From contig SHWR01000010.1 in the NCBI GenBank assembly GCA_009693745.1, forward strand, positions 1-25,339: DNA of 25,339 bases. The letters are read 5' to 3'. The notes below the pieces were generated by a model. The model did no database searches and had not been told where the DNA came from. It saw only the letters and a list, made by a program, of their open reading frames with translations. Positions 1 to 7,577 of this stretch are shown piece by piece. Made by a program: the position numbers and the translations under genes. The stretch is from Candidatus Fonsibacter sp. (lineage in GTDB: Bacteria > Pseudomonadota > Alphaproteobacteria > Pelagibacterales > Pelagibacteraceae). Positions within the stretch are counted from its first letter, which is position 1. Each line of letters begins with the position of its first letter.

Positions 1-513
1 AAAAAACCAAATAATAAATATAAACTTAATAAAAAAATATTTTTTAATTCAAAAATATCTATTTTAGATAGTAAAAATAATTTTATTCAAACAACAATTG
101 GGTGGATTTTAAAAAAAAACGTCATATCTGTAAATTTTAAAACGAAACATTTTCTTGATAATTTTAAATTATATCTAAATACAAAATATCTATGGGGAGG
201 CAATAGTCCTAAAGGATTAGATTGCTCTGCCTTAGTGCAAGAATTATTAAAGTTTAATAATATATATTGTCCGAGAGACTCTAAAGATCAAAAGAAGTTT
301 TTTAAAAAAAAAATTGCTATGAAAAATATTAAAAAGGGAGATTTATTATTTTGGAAGGGCCATGTTGCAATTGCACTAAATAATAAAAAATTAGTACACG
401 CTTTTGGTGCTAAAAAAAAAGTAATTATAATGGACATAAAAGAAACTATTAAAAAAATAAATATGAAATCTAAATTGCCACTACTGTGTATTAAGCGTAT
501 TAAAAAATTATAA
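1..513 (+). CDS. NlpC/P60 family cysteine peptidase, 5'-truncated
   Basis: The reading frame is open from base 1, so the gene starts outside the window and 170 C-terminal residues are seen. The first ~55 residues, ending in GWILKKNVI, look like the end of a bacterial SH3 domain. The NlpC/P60 catalytic domain follows: LDCSALVQ carries the nucleophile Cys75 of the fragment, GHVAIA gives the catalytic His121, and LVHAFG supplies the polar third residue, His133. Enzymes with this SH3b-NlpC/P60 arrangement usually hydrolyse gamma-D-Glu-diamino-acid bonds of murein peptides, in peptidoglycan turnover or recycling. The substrate and location (cytoplasm or periplasm) cannot be judged because the N-terminus is missing. 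The first internal ATG (235) lies downstream of the catalytic Cys codon and is not a credible start. Family assignment is firm; exact substrate is inference. Confidence 0.85.
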   Translation, partial: KKPNNKYKLNKKIFFNSKISILDSKNNFIQTTIGWILKKNVISVNFKTKHFLDNFKLYLNTKYLWGGNSPKGLDCSALVQELLKFNNIYCPRDSKDQKKFFKKKIAMKNIKKGDLLFWKGHVAIALNNKKLVHAFGAKKKVIIMDIKETIKKINMKSKLPLLCIKRIKKL

Positions 514-630
514 TTAAAAATAATTTCGAAAATGAGAACATTATTTGCAGTGATTCGGTCATATTTTATGCCTATTTTGTTCTTGGCAAATAACAACAGG
601 TAGTATGTCGAAAAAAATTAAATACTAAAA

Positions 631-3132
631 ATGTCTTTATTAGAAAAAAAAATTATTGCTGTTCTCGGTCCAACAAATACCGGCAAAACCCATTTTGCAA
701 TCGAGAGAATGCTTCAGTTTGGTTCTGGGATTATTGGATTTCCTCTTCGCCTACTTGCAAGAGAGGTTTACGAAAAATGTATTCAAAAAATTGGAGTTGA
801 AAAAGTTGCTTTAATAACTGGTGAGGAAAAAATCATTCCTCCTTATGCAGATTATTTTTTATGTACCGTTGAATCTATGCCTCTCGATATTGATGTAGAA
901 TTTGTAGCAATAGATGAAATTCAAATGTGCGCTGATCCAGAAAGAGGTCATATCTTTACTGATCGTCTATTAAATATGCGAGGAGATAAATTAACAATGT
1001 TTCTAGGCTCTAATATTATGCAGAACATAATAGAAAAGTTTATTCCAGAAGTTGAATTTATATTTAAAGAAAGATTTTCTAAACTTTCTTATTCTGGTCA
1101 TAAAAAAATATCCAGGCTTCCGGGAAGAACAGCGATCATTGCTTTTTCTATTGATGAAGTTTATGCACTTGCAGAGTTTGTCAGACGACAAAGAGGTGGG
1201 GCAGCGATTGTTATGGGTTCTTTAAGCCCCAAAACAAGAAATGCTCAAGTTGAATTGTATCAATCTGGTGATGTTGATTTTCTAGTTGCAACAGATGCAA
1301 TTGGAATGGGAATTAATATGGATATTGATCATATTAGTTTTAATAGCCTTAATAAATTTGATGGCAAGCGAAACAGGCATCTTCGTCTTACAGAAATAGG
1401 ACAAATTTCAGGACGAGCAGGAAGATATATGAATGATGGGACTTTTGGTATCACAGGAAAATGCGATGAATTAAGTCCTGAACAAATAGAAAAATTAGAA
1501 AATCATAAGTTTGATAGTGTTATAAATATTTATTGGAGAAATTCTAATTTAGATTTTTCAAACATGGAAAGTCTTTTGAATAGTCTTGATCAAAAACCTT
1601 ATGATTATAGTCTTTTAAGAAATAAAGATTTGTTAGACGAGAATGTATTAAAAACTTTAATAATAAAAAATAATAAGATTAAAACTGATTATAAAAATAA
1701 CAACCTATCTACTTTGTGGGAATGTTGTCAGATACCAGATTTTACAAAAAGCTCTTATAATGAACACATTGATATTATTAGAAAAGTCTTTGAGTTCTTA
1801 TCTTCTGATAAGGGAAAAATATCTAATGAATGGATGCGGGCACAATTAACCGGCCTCGACAATGAATCTGGCAATATTGATACAATTGCGAATAGAATTT
1901 CACATGTAAGAACTTGGGCTTATGTTTCGTATAAAAAAAATTGGGTGGAGAATAGTGATTATTGGATAGCTAAAACAAAAGATATTGAGGATAAGCTTTC
2001 TGTAAAATTACATGAAGAATTATCAAAAAGTTTTATTGATAGAAGAATAAGTATTCTATCTAAACATTTAAAACAGGATGCAAAATTAGAAACTAAAATT
2101 TCAGACAAAGACGAAGTAATAATTGATAAACAATTTATTGGTACCATCAAAGGTTTAAAACTTAACTTAGATTTTTCAAGTACAGCTTTGCAAACAGATA
2201 TTAAATCTATAAAAAAAGCAGCACGTCAGGGAGTTATAGAGGAATTAAGAAAAAGAATTAATAATATTGTTAAAGAAAATATCAACTCTGCAGCATTGGA
2301 ACTAAAAGAAGATTTTAAGATATTCTGGAAAGAAAATCCGATTGCAACAATTATTCCTGGGAAGGATTATTTAAATCCAAAAATAAAACTATTAATTGAC
2401 GACTCTTTAGATGTAGAGGAGCAAAGTGAATTAAAAAATTATTTAGAAAAGTGGGTAGATAAAGAAAAAAATACCCACCTTAATGATTTAATTAAAACTT
2501 CAAAAATTAATTTAAAAAATAGCTACGCTCGTGCTTTGTATTTTAGATTATTTGAAAATCACGGAGTATTAAAAAGATTAGATGCTAATGATTTGCTAAA
2601 AAACTTAGATAAAGAACAAAGAGCTAGTATTAAAAAAATGGGAATTAAAATAGGGAGATATCATATTTATCAACCTTTGATGATAAAACCTAAAGCTGTT
2701 AACCTAAAAATAATTCTTTGGAATTGTTTTAACAATAAAACTCAAAGAGAAAAATGTCCTACTTTCGGATTAAATTTTTTAAAAAATTTTGAAACAAAAA
2801 ATAAAGAATTTTTGTTAATATGTGGATTTGAAACTTTTGAAAATTATATAATAAGGGTTGATATATTAGAAAAACTTTTTATAAAAATCCTAGGCTCAAC
2901 AAATAATAATCAATTCTGCATATCTTCTGAAATGCTTAACCTTCTTGGATGTGGAAAAGAAGATTTTGAAAAATTATTAAAATTAATGAACTATAAAAAA
3001 AATGATAAGAACAAAGATATATATAGTTATGATTTTAAACACAAAGATAAGAAAAGAGTGAAAAAAGATGATATTAAAAAGAATATCAATAACCCTTTTG
3101 CTTCTCTAAAAAACTTACCTTTGAATAATTAA
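631..3132 (+). CDS. Suv3-like ATP-dependent RNA helicase (DExH superfamily 2)
   Basis: An 833-residue protein with the helicase core in the first ~350 residues. Visible motifs are motif I GPTNTGKT (13-20), motif II as DEIQ (95-98), ATDAIGMGIN (220-229) and motif VI QISGRAGRY (258-266). DEIQ, the GPTNTGKT loop and the GRAGRY block are typical of the Suv3/SUPV3L1 group, the mitochondrial RNA-degradosome helicase whose bacterial homologues are common in Alphaproteobacteria. The remaining ~480 residues are Lys-rich and carry no motif I can name. The role is probably RNA unwinding in turnover or ribosome-related processes; this is family knowledge, not shown here. The ATG at 631 has no clear Shine-Dalgarno, but motif I so close to the N-terminus fixes the start within a few residues. 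fdxA and carD follow on the same strand. Confidence 0.9.
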   Translation: MSLLEKKIIAVLGPTNTGKTHFAIERMLQFGSGIIGFPLRLLAREVYEKCIQKIGVEKVALITGEEKIIPPYADYFLCTVESMPLDIDVEFVAIDEIQMCADPERGHIFTDRLLNMRGDKLTMFLGSNIMQNIIEKFIPEVEFIFKERFSKLSYSGHKKISRLPGRTAIIAFSIDEVYALAEFVRRQRGGAAIVMGSLSPKTRNAQVELYQSGDVDFLVATDAIGMGINMDIDHISFNSLNKFDGKRNRHLRLTEIGQISGRAGRYMNDGTFGITGKCDELSPEQIEKLENHKFDSVINIYWRNSNLDFSNMESLLNSLDQKPYDYSLLRNKDLLDENVLKTLIIKNNKIKTDYKNNNLSTLWECCQIPDFTKSSYNEHIDIIRKVFEFLSSDKGKISNEWMRAQLTGLDNESGNIDTIANRISHVRTWAYVSYKKNWVENSDYWIAKTKDIEDKLSVKLHEELSKSFIDRRISILSKHLKQDAKLETKISDKDEVIIDKQFIGTIKGLKLNLDFSSTALQTDIKSIKKAARQGVIEELRKRINNIVKENINSAALELKEDFKIFWKENPIATIIPGKDYLNPKIKLLIDDSLDVEEQSELKNYLEKWVDKEKNTHLNDLIKTSKINLKNSYARALYFRLFENHGVLKRLDANDLLKNLDKEQRASIKKMGIKIGRYHIYQPLMIKPKAVNLKIILWNCFNNKTQREKCPTFGLNFLKNFETKNKEFLLICGFETFENYIIRVDILEKLFIKILGSTNNNQFCISSEMLNLLGCGKEDFEKLLKLMNYKKNDKNKDIYSYDFKHKDKKRVKKDDIKKNINNPFASLKNLPLNN

Positions 3133-3209
3133 ATAATGCACTGTATTTTTAAAAATTATAATAATATTATTAAAAATTATTTATTCTTATAAGCTTATAA
3201 AGATCAAAC

Positions 3210-3551
3210 ATGACATACGTAGTAAATGACAATTGTATAAAATGTAAACTAACTGATTGCGTTGAGGTTTGTCCTGTAGATTGTTTTTATGAAGGCGAAA
3301 ATATGCTGGTTATCAATCCAGATGAATGTATTGATTGTGGAGTTTGCGAACCAGAATGTCCCATCAACGCAATCGAGCCAGATACAAATAAAAATACTGA
3401 GAAATTAGTAATCTTAAATAAAGAAATGTCTGCAAAATGGCCAAATATTAATAAAAAAAAAGATCCACTTCCTGATGCAGATAAATTTAAAAATTTACCT
3501 AACAAACTTGAAAAATATTTTAGCGATAAACCAGGCGCGGGTAATAAATAA
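3210..3551 (+). CDS. fdxA: Seven-iron ferredoxin FdxA ([3Fe-4S][4Fe-4S])
   Basis: A 113-residue cytoplasmic ferredoxin. Cysteines occur at 9, 12, 17, 21, 25, 40, 43, 46 and 50. By comparison with Azotobacter-type 7Fe ferredoxin I (numbering offset by one), Cys9, 17 and 50 would hold the [3Fe-4S] cluster and Cys21, 40, 43 and 46 the [4Fe-4S] cluster, with Cys25 as the conserved extra cysteine. CIDCGVCEPECP is the classic second-cluster block. The C-terminal ~60 residues are the usual FdxA tail. It carries low-potential electrons; the redox partner is unknown. It sits 77 nt after the helicase and just before carD, a neighbourhood common in Alphaproteobacteria. A 14-bp perfect palindrome (TTATAAGCTTATAA, 3187-3200) lies 9 nt before the ATG, but in this base composition it may be chance. 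Confidence 0.93.
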   Translation: MTYVVNDNCIKCKLTDCVEVCPVDCFYEGENMLVINPDECIDCGVCEPECPINAIEPDTNKNTEKLVILNKEMSAKWPNINKKKDPLPDADKFKNLPNKLEKYFSDKPGAGNK

Positions 3552-3595
3552 TCTTGTAAGCTTGTATTAGCTAATTGGATGCTATATTAAGCGCC

Positions 3596-4414
3596 ATGGA
3601 ATTTCTGAAAAAAATCATGAAGAATAATAAGCCTAAAGCTAAAAAGAAAGATTTAGTCGTTAAAAAAAATAAAAAAACTAAATTAGAAAAAAAACTACCA
3701 AAAAAAGAGGTTATTAAAAAAGAAATTCAAAAAAAAGAAAAGCCTTTAATAGAAATTAAGCCTAAAAGAAAACGTGGAAGACCTAAGAATCCAGAAACAC
3801 AAAAAGTTATACAAAAGCCTGCATCAGAGCAAAAACCTCTAACTGCATTTCAAAATGCGGCAACTGAAATTATAATTACTAAAGTTAAAAAACAAGAATC
3901 TGATAAAAAAATTTATAAAATAAAAGATCATGTTATTTATCCAAAACACGGTGTTGGTCAAATTGTTGCTATTGAGAGTAACGTTATTGCAGACATTGAA
4001 ATGACTTATTATAAAATTCAAGTAACTAAAGATAAATTAGTTTTAACAATTCCCGTTAACCAACAAGGAAACCTTAGACCTATATCAAGCGTAAACCAAA
4101 TTAATAAGGCAATATCTATCTTGAAAGGGAAACCAAAAATTAGAAGAACTATGTGGAGTAGAAGAGCACAAGAGTATGATCAAAAAATTAACTCGGGTGA
4201 AATTTATCAAATTGCAGAAGTGGTTAGAGATTTAAATAAAAATTCTGACATTCCAGTTGATCAGTCTTACAGCGAAAGGCAGTTATTTGAAAAAGCTTAT
4301 GATCGTTTATTAGGAGAGGTGGGAATTGGAATGCAACTTAGTAATGAGGACGCTAAAAAAAAATTAGATAAAGCTCTTGGCAAAAAAGAAGCTGTAACTG
4401 CAGAACCTATATAA
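3596..4414 (+). CDS. carD: CarD/CdnL-type RNA polymerase-binding transcription factor with N-terminal AT-hook
   Basis: 272 residues from the ATG at 3596. The frame also extends to a TTG at 3575, but the ATG is preferred because it is a regular start and a TATATT box lies just upstream. Residues ~1-70 are extremely Lys-rich and contain KRKRGRPK (57-64), an AT-hook core (GRP flanked by basic residues). The CarD domain begins near residue 105 (KDHVIYPKHGVGQIV), a Tudor-like RNA polymerase beta-binding module. It is followed by the helical domain with MWSRRAQEYDQKINSGE; Trp187 is the conserved wedge tryptophan contacting the -10 region upstream fork. Family members stabilise open promoter complexes, notably at rRNA promoters. 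Standard CdnL proteins are ~160-170 residues, so this one carries a ~100-residue extension. A bidirectional terminator follows directly. Confidence 0.93.
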   Translation: MEFLKKIMKNNKPKAKKKDLVVKKNKKTKLEKKLPKKEVIKKEIQKKEKPLIEIKPKRKRGRPKNPETQKVIQKPASEQKPLTAFQNAATEIIITKVKKQESDKKIYKIKDHVIYPKHGVGQIVAIESNVIADIEMTYYKIQVTKDKLVLTIPVNQQGNLRPISSVNQINKAISILKGKPKIRRTMWSRRAQEYDQKINSGEIYQIAEVVRDLNKNSDIPVDQSYSERQLFEKAYDRLLGEVGIGMQLSNEDAKKKLDKALGKKEAVTAEPI

Positions 4415-4449
4415 AAAAACGCCCTTCAATAAATTTGAAGAGCGTTTTT
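4415..4449. terminator. Bidirectional intrinsic terminator between carD and the basic-peptide gene
   Basis: An inverted repeat AAAAACGC (4415-4422) / GCGTTTTT (4442-4449) encloses a second matched pair CTTCAA (4424-4429) / TTGAAG (4435-4440), with one C/A mismatch between the two. Read on either strand the hairpin ends in a run of T, so it can terminate carD on the plus strand and the small basic-peptide gene on the minus strand. It starts at the first base after the carD stop codon. Confidence 0.9.
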
Positions 4450-4466
4450 CTTGAAAACTCAAAGAA

Positions 4467-4562
4467 CTATCTTCTTCTTTTTGTTGCTTTCTTAGCTGGT
4501 TTTCTTCTAGGAGATTTTCTTTTCTTAGAAGTTTTTTTAGCTGCTTTTCTTTTTTTAGCCAC
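4467..4562 (-). CDS. 31-residue Lys/Arg/Ala-rich basic peptide (histone H1-tail-like), GTG start
   Basis: On the minus strand GTG (4562-4560) opens a 31-codon frame ending in TAG (4467). The peptide begins MAKKRKAAKK and ends KKATKRRR; about two thirds of residues are Lys or Arg, the rest almost all Ala, Ser, Thr or Pro, with no acidic or aromatic residue. AAAGGGGGAAAA directly before the GTG is the best Shine-Dalgarno-like sequence in the window, and a TAA lies in frame upstream, so the start is well fixed. A 74-residue frame overlaps it in another register but has neither this composition nor this ribosome site. The composition resembles the C-terminal tails of bacterial histone H1-like proteins, suggesting binding to nucleic acid (DNA or rRNA); this is inference. 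It ends at the terminator shared with carD. Confidence 0.75.
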   Translation of the reverse strand: MAKKRKAAKKTSKKRKSPRRKPAKKATKRRR

Positions 4563-4584
4563 TTTTCCCCCTTTACGTTAATTG

Positions 4585-4605
4585 TCACTTAAATAATTTA
4601 AGTGA
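4585..4605. promoter_or_regulatory. 21-bp perfect palindrome upstream of the basic-peptide gene
   Basis: Arms TCACTTAAAT and ATTTAAGTGA flank a single central A, giving ten perfect base pairs. It lies 22 nt upstream of the GTG start on the minus strand. A second perfect repeat, GTATTT (4609-4614) / AAATAC (4617-4622), sits immediately beyond it. It could be an operator for a dimeric regulator or a 5'-UTR hairpin before the ribosome site. I cannot name a cognate regulator. Confidence 0.45.
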
Positions 4606-4772
4606 TTCGTATTTACAAATACTTAAAAACATATCGTTTACTAAGTCAAACTGTTATTTGTGCATAAAAATTTTAAAAATGAATCAAATTTTTTTTGATT
4701 TGAATATTATTGATTTACAATAGTTTTCTAATATTTTTTTTAAATTAAATATTGTTTATATTTTATTGAAAT

Positions 4773-4849
4773 GCACTCGTAGCTCAGCTGGATAGAGTAC
4801 AAGTTTCCTAAACTTGGTGTCGGAAGTTCGAATCTTCTCGAGTGCACCA
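4773..4849 (+). tRNA. tRNA-Arg, anticodon CCT
   Basis: A complete cloverleaf with encoded CCA. The acceptor stem GCACTCG (4773-4779) pairs with CGAGTGC (4839-4845), followed by A and CCA (4847-4849). The D-arm reads TAGCTCAGCTGGATAGAGTA. The anticodon stem CAAGT/ACTTG encloses loop TTCCTAA, with anticodon CCT reading AGG. The T-arm contains GTTCGAAT. The 3' end lies 2 nt from the stop codon of the convergent acyl-CoA synthetase gene. Confidence 0.97.
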
Positions 4850-4851
4850 CA

Positions 4852-6591
4852 TCAAAAATAAAGTTTTTCTAGTTGATCTCCAAAAACTTTTTTTACTTGA
4901 TGTCTTCGTATCTTCATTGTGGGAGTCAACATTTCATTCTCAATTGTAAACAGATTATCAATAATTATAAATTTCTTAATTTTTTCAATAATACTTAACT
5001 CTTTATTAACTTTATCAATAATAAATTGTATTTTATTTTTTCTGTCCTCCAACTCTTTTGCAACGACAATTAACGCAACTAAGTAATTTTTATTATCTCC
5101 ATATACGTAGCTTTGAATAATTTCAGGATAATTCGCTAATAAATTTTCTATTTTACTTGGAGCAACATTGTCTCCGCCAGCACTTACAATGATATCTTTT
5201 TTTCTATCTGTTATTTTTAAATAGCCTTCATGATCAATTTCTCCTAAGTCTCCTGTATATAACCAATTGTCTTTTAATATTTTTTCAGTCTCATTTTTAT
5301 TATTCCAATATCCAAGCATAATATTTTCTCCTCTAACTAAAATCTCACCGTCGAAGGCTATTTTTACTTCCACATCCTTAAAAATTTTTCCAACAGTATC
5401 AACTTTAATTCTATCAATTGAATTGCAACTAACTACTGGTGATGCTTCTGTTAACCCATACCCTTGCAATGTTGGCAGACCTAAAGAATTTAAAAATATT
5501 CCAACATTATAATCCAATGGTCCACCTCCAGATATAAAAGCTTTTATTTTTCCACCAAATTGATTTTTAATTTTTCTTCTAACAATTAAATCCAGAACCA
5601 AATTTAGAATATTTTCAATAAAAGTCATTTTTTTAAATAGTAATTTTTTCTCACCTAGTTCTAATGTTTTATTAAAAATAATTCTTTTAAAAATACTTTG
5701 GCTATTTAAGTTAATTTTAATTTTGTTCATAAGATTTGTATAAAATCTCGGCACCGCGGTCATAATTGTAGGTCTTGCAATTTTTAAATTAGTTAATAAC
5801 TTATCTAAACTTTCCGAGTAAAATATTTTAGCTCCTAAACTTAATTGGACAAACTGAACGGTATGTTCATAAGAATGTGAAAGTGGTAACCAGGTTAGAA
5901 AGGTATTTTGTTTTCCTTTAATAAAATATAAAAAATCTAAAGCACCTTCACAATTTTTTAATATTCCGCCATGTGATAATACAACTCCTTTTGGTGTACC
6001 TTGTGTGCCAGAAGTATAAATAATACAAGCTGGATCTTTTCTTGTTATGCTCTTATTTCTATCTATAAAAAATAATTTTGTGTCTTCAGTGTCAATTTCT
6101 TTTTCAATAATATCCCGGAAATTAATAATATTATCTGATGCAACTACATTGTTTTGATTTAAAAAAATTATAAAATTAAAATTATAATTAATTTTTTTTG
6201 CTGCTAATAAAACATTGTTCAATAGCTCAGCACTGGAAACGATGAGTCCTGTGGGCTTGCAGTCATTAATTGTAAATGCGAAATCACTTACTGTGTAAGT
6301 GGTATAATTTGGAACTGTTATTGCTGAATTGAGTAATATTGCAAGATCCGCAATTAACCATTCGGGTCTATTTTCTGAAACTAATAATACTCTGTCTCCT
6401 TTTTTAATATTCTTTTTATTTAAAAAATTTGCAAGTTTCAAAACATTTTTTTTAGTGTCAGACCAGGTGTATGTCTGAAATTCTTTTAAATTTAAATTAT
6501 TAAAAAATAAATGGTCTTCTTTTTGATATTTTTCACATTGCAAAAAAAATATTTTATTTAAACTATTAAAAGATGAAATCTGCATAATCAT
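4852..6591 (-). CDS. AMP-forming long-chain acyl-CoA synthetase (FadD-like)
   Basis: 579 residues of the ANL adenylating superfamily. The AMP/ATP-binding P-loop YTSGTQGTPKG is at ~192-202. The substrate/adenine motif GYGLTEASPVVS lies mid-protein, and YTGDLGEIDHEGY followed by ITDRKKD marks the hinge between N- and C-terminal domains. The subsequent IIVSAGGDNVAP and the C-terminal region agree with long-chain-fatty-acid-CoA ligases of the FadD15 type. It would activate a free fatty acid to acyl-CoA using ATP and CoA, probably at the inner face of the membrane. The protein could start at ATG 6591 or two codons later at 6585. It stands alone on the minus strand, divergent from a DedA-type gene (82-nt gap), so context gives no pathway. 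The acid chain length is not deducible. Confidence 0.88.
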   Translation of the reverse strand: MIMQISSFNSLNKIFFLQCEKYQKEDHLFFNNLNLKEFQTYTWSDTKKNVLKLANFLNKKNIKKGDRVLLVSENRPEWLIADLAILLNSAITVPNYTTYTVSDFAFTINDCKPTGLIVSSAELLNNVLLAAKKINYNFNFIIFLNQNNVVASDNIINFRDIIEKEIDTEDTKLFFIDRNKSITRKDPACIIYTSGTQGTPKGVVLSHGGILKNCEGALDFLYFIKGKQNTFLTWLPLSHSYEHTVQFVQLSLGAKIFYSESLDKLLTNLKIARPTIMTAVPRFYTNLMNKIKINLNSQSIFKRIIFNKTLELGEKKLLFKKMTFIENILNLVLDLIVRRKIKNQFGGKIKAFISGGGPLDYNVGIFLNSLGLPTLQGYGLTEASPVVSCNSIDRIKVDTVGKIFKDVEVKIAFDGEILVRGENIMLGYWNNKNETEKILKDNWLYTGDLGEIDHEGYLKITDRKKDIIVSAGGDNVAPSKIENLLANYPEIIQSYVYGDNKNYLVALIVVAKELEDRKNKIQFIIDKVNKELSIIEKIKKFIIIDNLFTIENEMLTPTMKIRRHQVKKVFGDQLEKLYF

Positions 6592-6673
6592 TAGTGTACT
6601 TTTTTAAGCTATTTATTCTACAATAGTTATTTTACATGCTAATAATAAAATTAAATATATAACCTTTTTTAAA

Positions 6674-7255
6674 ATGAGATCTTTATATAATAAAATTTTA
6701 TCTATCTGTTCAAAAAAACAATCAGAAAAATTTTTATATTTTATCAGTTTTATTGAAAGTAGTGTCTTTCCGATTCCAATAGTTTTTTTAATGATTCCAG
6801 TGCAATTAGTAAAAAGACACAAAGCATTGACCATTGGTTTTTTTGTAACTTTATTCTCGGTTCTAGGTGGTGCTCTAGGATATTACTTAGGATATTTTTT
6901 TTACGATACTATTGGGGCAAAAATCATAAGTTTATACGGATATCAAGAATCTTTTATTCAATTTACAAGCTCAATAACAAAAGAAATGGAGTTTTGGATT
7001 GTATTTTTTTACGCATTCACTCCTCTTCCTTATAAACTTTTAACTATTGGTAGCGGATTCGTACAATTTAATTTTTGGATATTTATTATTGGCAGTTTTA
7101 TATCAAGATCAATTCGGTTTTTAGCAATAAGCTATTTAATCTGGAAATATGGTGAAGGTATAAAAATTTTTATAGAAAAATATTTAAACATTTTATCAAT
7201 AATAAGTTTGATAATATTATTAATAGGTTTTTTTATAATAAAATACTTGTATTAA
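6674..7255 (+). CDS. DedA/YqaA-type (SNARE-associated/VTT domain) membrane protein, copy 1
   Basis: 193 residues, largely hydrophobic, with about five membrane-associated segments. Family landmarks are the Glu plus FPIP re-entrant motif near residues 28-36 (IESSVFPIPIVF), the Gly-rich segment GGALGYYLGYFF, and FTPLPYKLLTIGSGFVQF, the second re-entrant motif. A conserved basic ISRSIRF follows before the last membrane segment. VTT/DedA proteins are inner-membrane proteins linked to lipid scrambling or flipping and membrane homeostasis; the YqaA branch is not well characterised, so the substrate is unknown. It is homologous to the gene at 7578-8198. The stop codon ends 1 nt before the CCA end of the convergent tRNA-Leu. 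Family call is firm. Confidence 0.85.
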   Translation: MRSLYNKILSICSKKQSEKFLYFISFIESSVFPIPIVFLMIPVQLVKRHKALTIGFFVTLFSVLGGALGYYLGYFFYDTIGAKIISLYGYQESFIQFTSSITKEMEFWIVFFYAFTPLPYKLLTIGSGFVQFNFWIFIIGSFISRSIRFLAISYLIWKYGEGIKIFIEKYLNILSIISLIILLIGFFIIKYLY

Positions 7256-7256
7256 T

Positions 7257-7342
7257 TGGTGCGGAAGGAGGGATTTGAACCCTCACACTCTTTCGAGCAA
7301 TAGATTTTGAGTCTATCATGTCTACCGTTCCATCACTTCCGC
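7257..7342 (-). tRNA. tRNA-Leu, anticodon CAA
   Basis: A minus-strand class II tRNA with encoded CCA (7259-7257). Acceptor GCGGAAG (7342-7336) pairs with CTTCCGC next to discriminator A. The anticodon stem ATAGA/TCTAT encloses loop CTCAAAA, with anticodon CAA reading TTG. A long variable arm is present (TGCTCGAAAGAGTG region), as expected for Leu. The T-arm is GAGGG-TTCAAAT-CCCTC. It lies between two paralogous DedA-type genes. Confidence 0.97.
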
Positions 7343-7401
7343 AAATCTTAATTTTATTTCTTATTAATAAAACTAATCTTTATTAAAATCGCAAGTATCA
7401 A

Positions 7402-7539
7402 TCAGATAATAAATAATTCTCCATGACTGATCCGATAAGATTTTTGAAAAAGCTTAGCAATACCATCAACAATATAGAAAACTACTGGCGAAATAACTAA
7501 AGATATAACAAATTGTTCAATTTCAAATTTTAATTTCAT
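7402..7539 (-). CDS. Candidate 45-residue membrane peptide, unknown function
   Basis: In the 235-nt gap between tRNA-Leu and the second DedA-type gene, a minus-strand ATG (7539) opens a 45-codon frame closed by TGA (7402). The peptide starts MKLKFEIEQF, has one hydrophobic stretch (VISLVISPVVFYIVDGI, ~11-27), then a basic tail with KLFQKSYRIS. This is a plausible single-pass topology. No Shine-Dalgarno is obvious and I recognise no family. It fills most of the largest gap in this region of an otherwise gap-free sequence, which favours it being real, but short frames arise easily in AT-rich DNA. No annotated gene shares its strand nearby except the tRNA. Confidence 0.4.
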   Translation of the reverse strand: MKLKFEIEQFVISLVISPVVFYIVDGIAKLFQKSYRISHGELFII

Positions 7540-7577
7540 TTTTTAATTATATAAATTCAAATATACATGACAAGTTA

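Noticed and set aside
532..603. 23-codon plus-strand frame (MRTLFAVIRS...) before the helicase, followed by a 7-codon frame (605-628)
   Set aside because: No Shine-Dalgarno, no recognisable leader pattern, and frames of this size are expected by chance; kept only as a remote leader-peptide possibility.
3187..3200. TTATAAGCTTATAA palindrome 9 nt before fdxA
   Set aside because: Fourteen-bp AT-rich palindromes are expected several times in a window of this size and composition; no second copy was seen.
3575..3595. TTG start for CarD adding seven residues
   Set aside because: The ATG at 3596 is a stronger start and follows a TATATT box; the seven extra residues do not belong to any recognised domain.
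4364..4588. 74-residue minus-strand frame overlapping the basic peptide gene
   Set aside because: It runs through the terminator and into the carD 3' end, and the +GTG frame has the better ribosome site and a coherent composition.
4680..4740. TTGATT/TACAAT as promoter for tRNA-Arg
   Set aside because: Spacing is about 15 bp and several equally good AT-rich pairs exist nearby, so no specific promoter can be assigned.
7257..7342. tRNA-Leu as an integration site
   Set aside because: No integrase and no direct repeat of the tRNA 3' end was found in the window; flanking genes are conserved housekeeping types.
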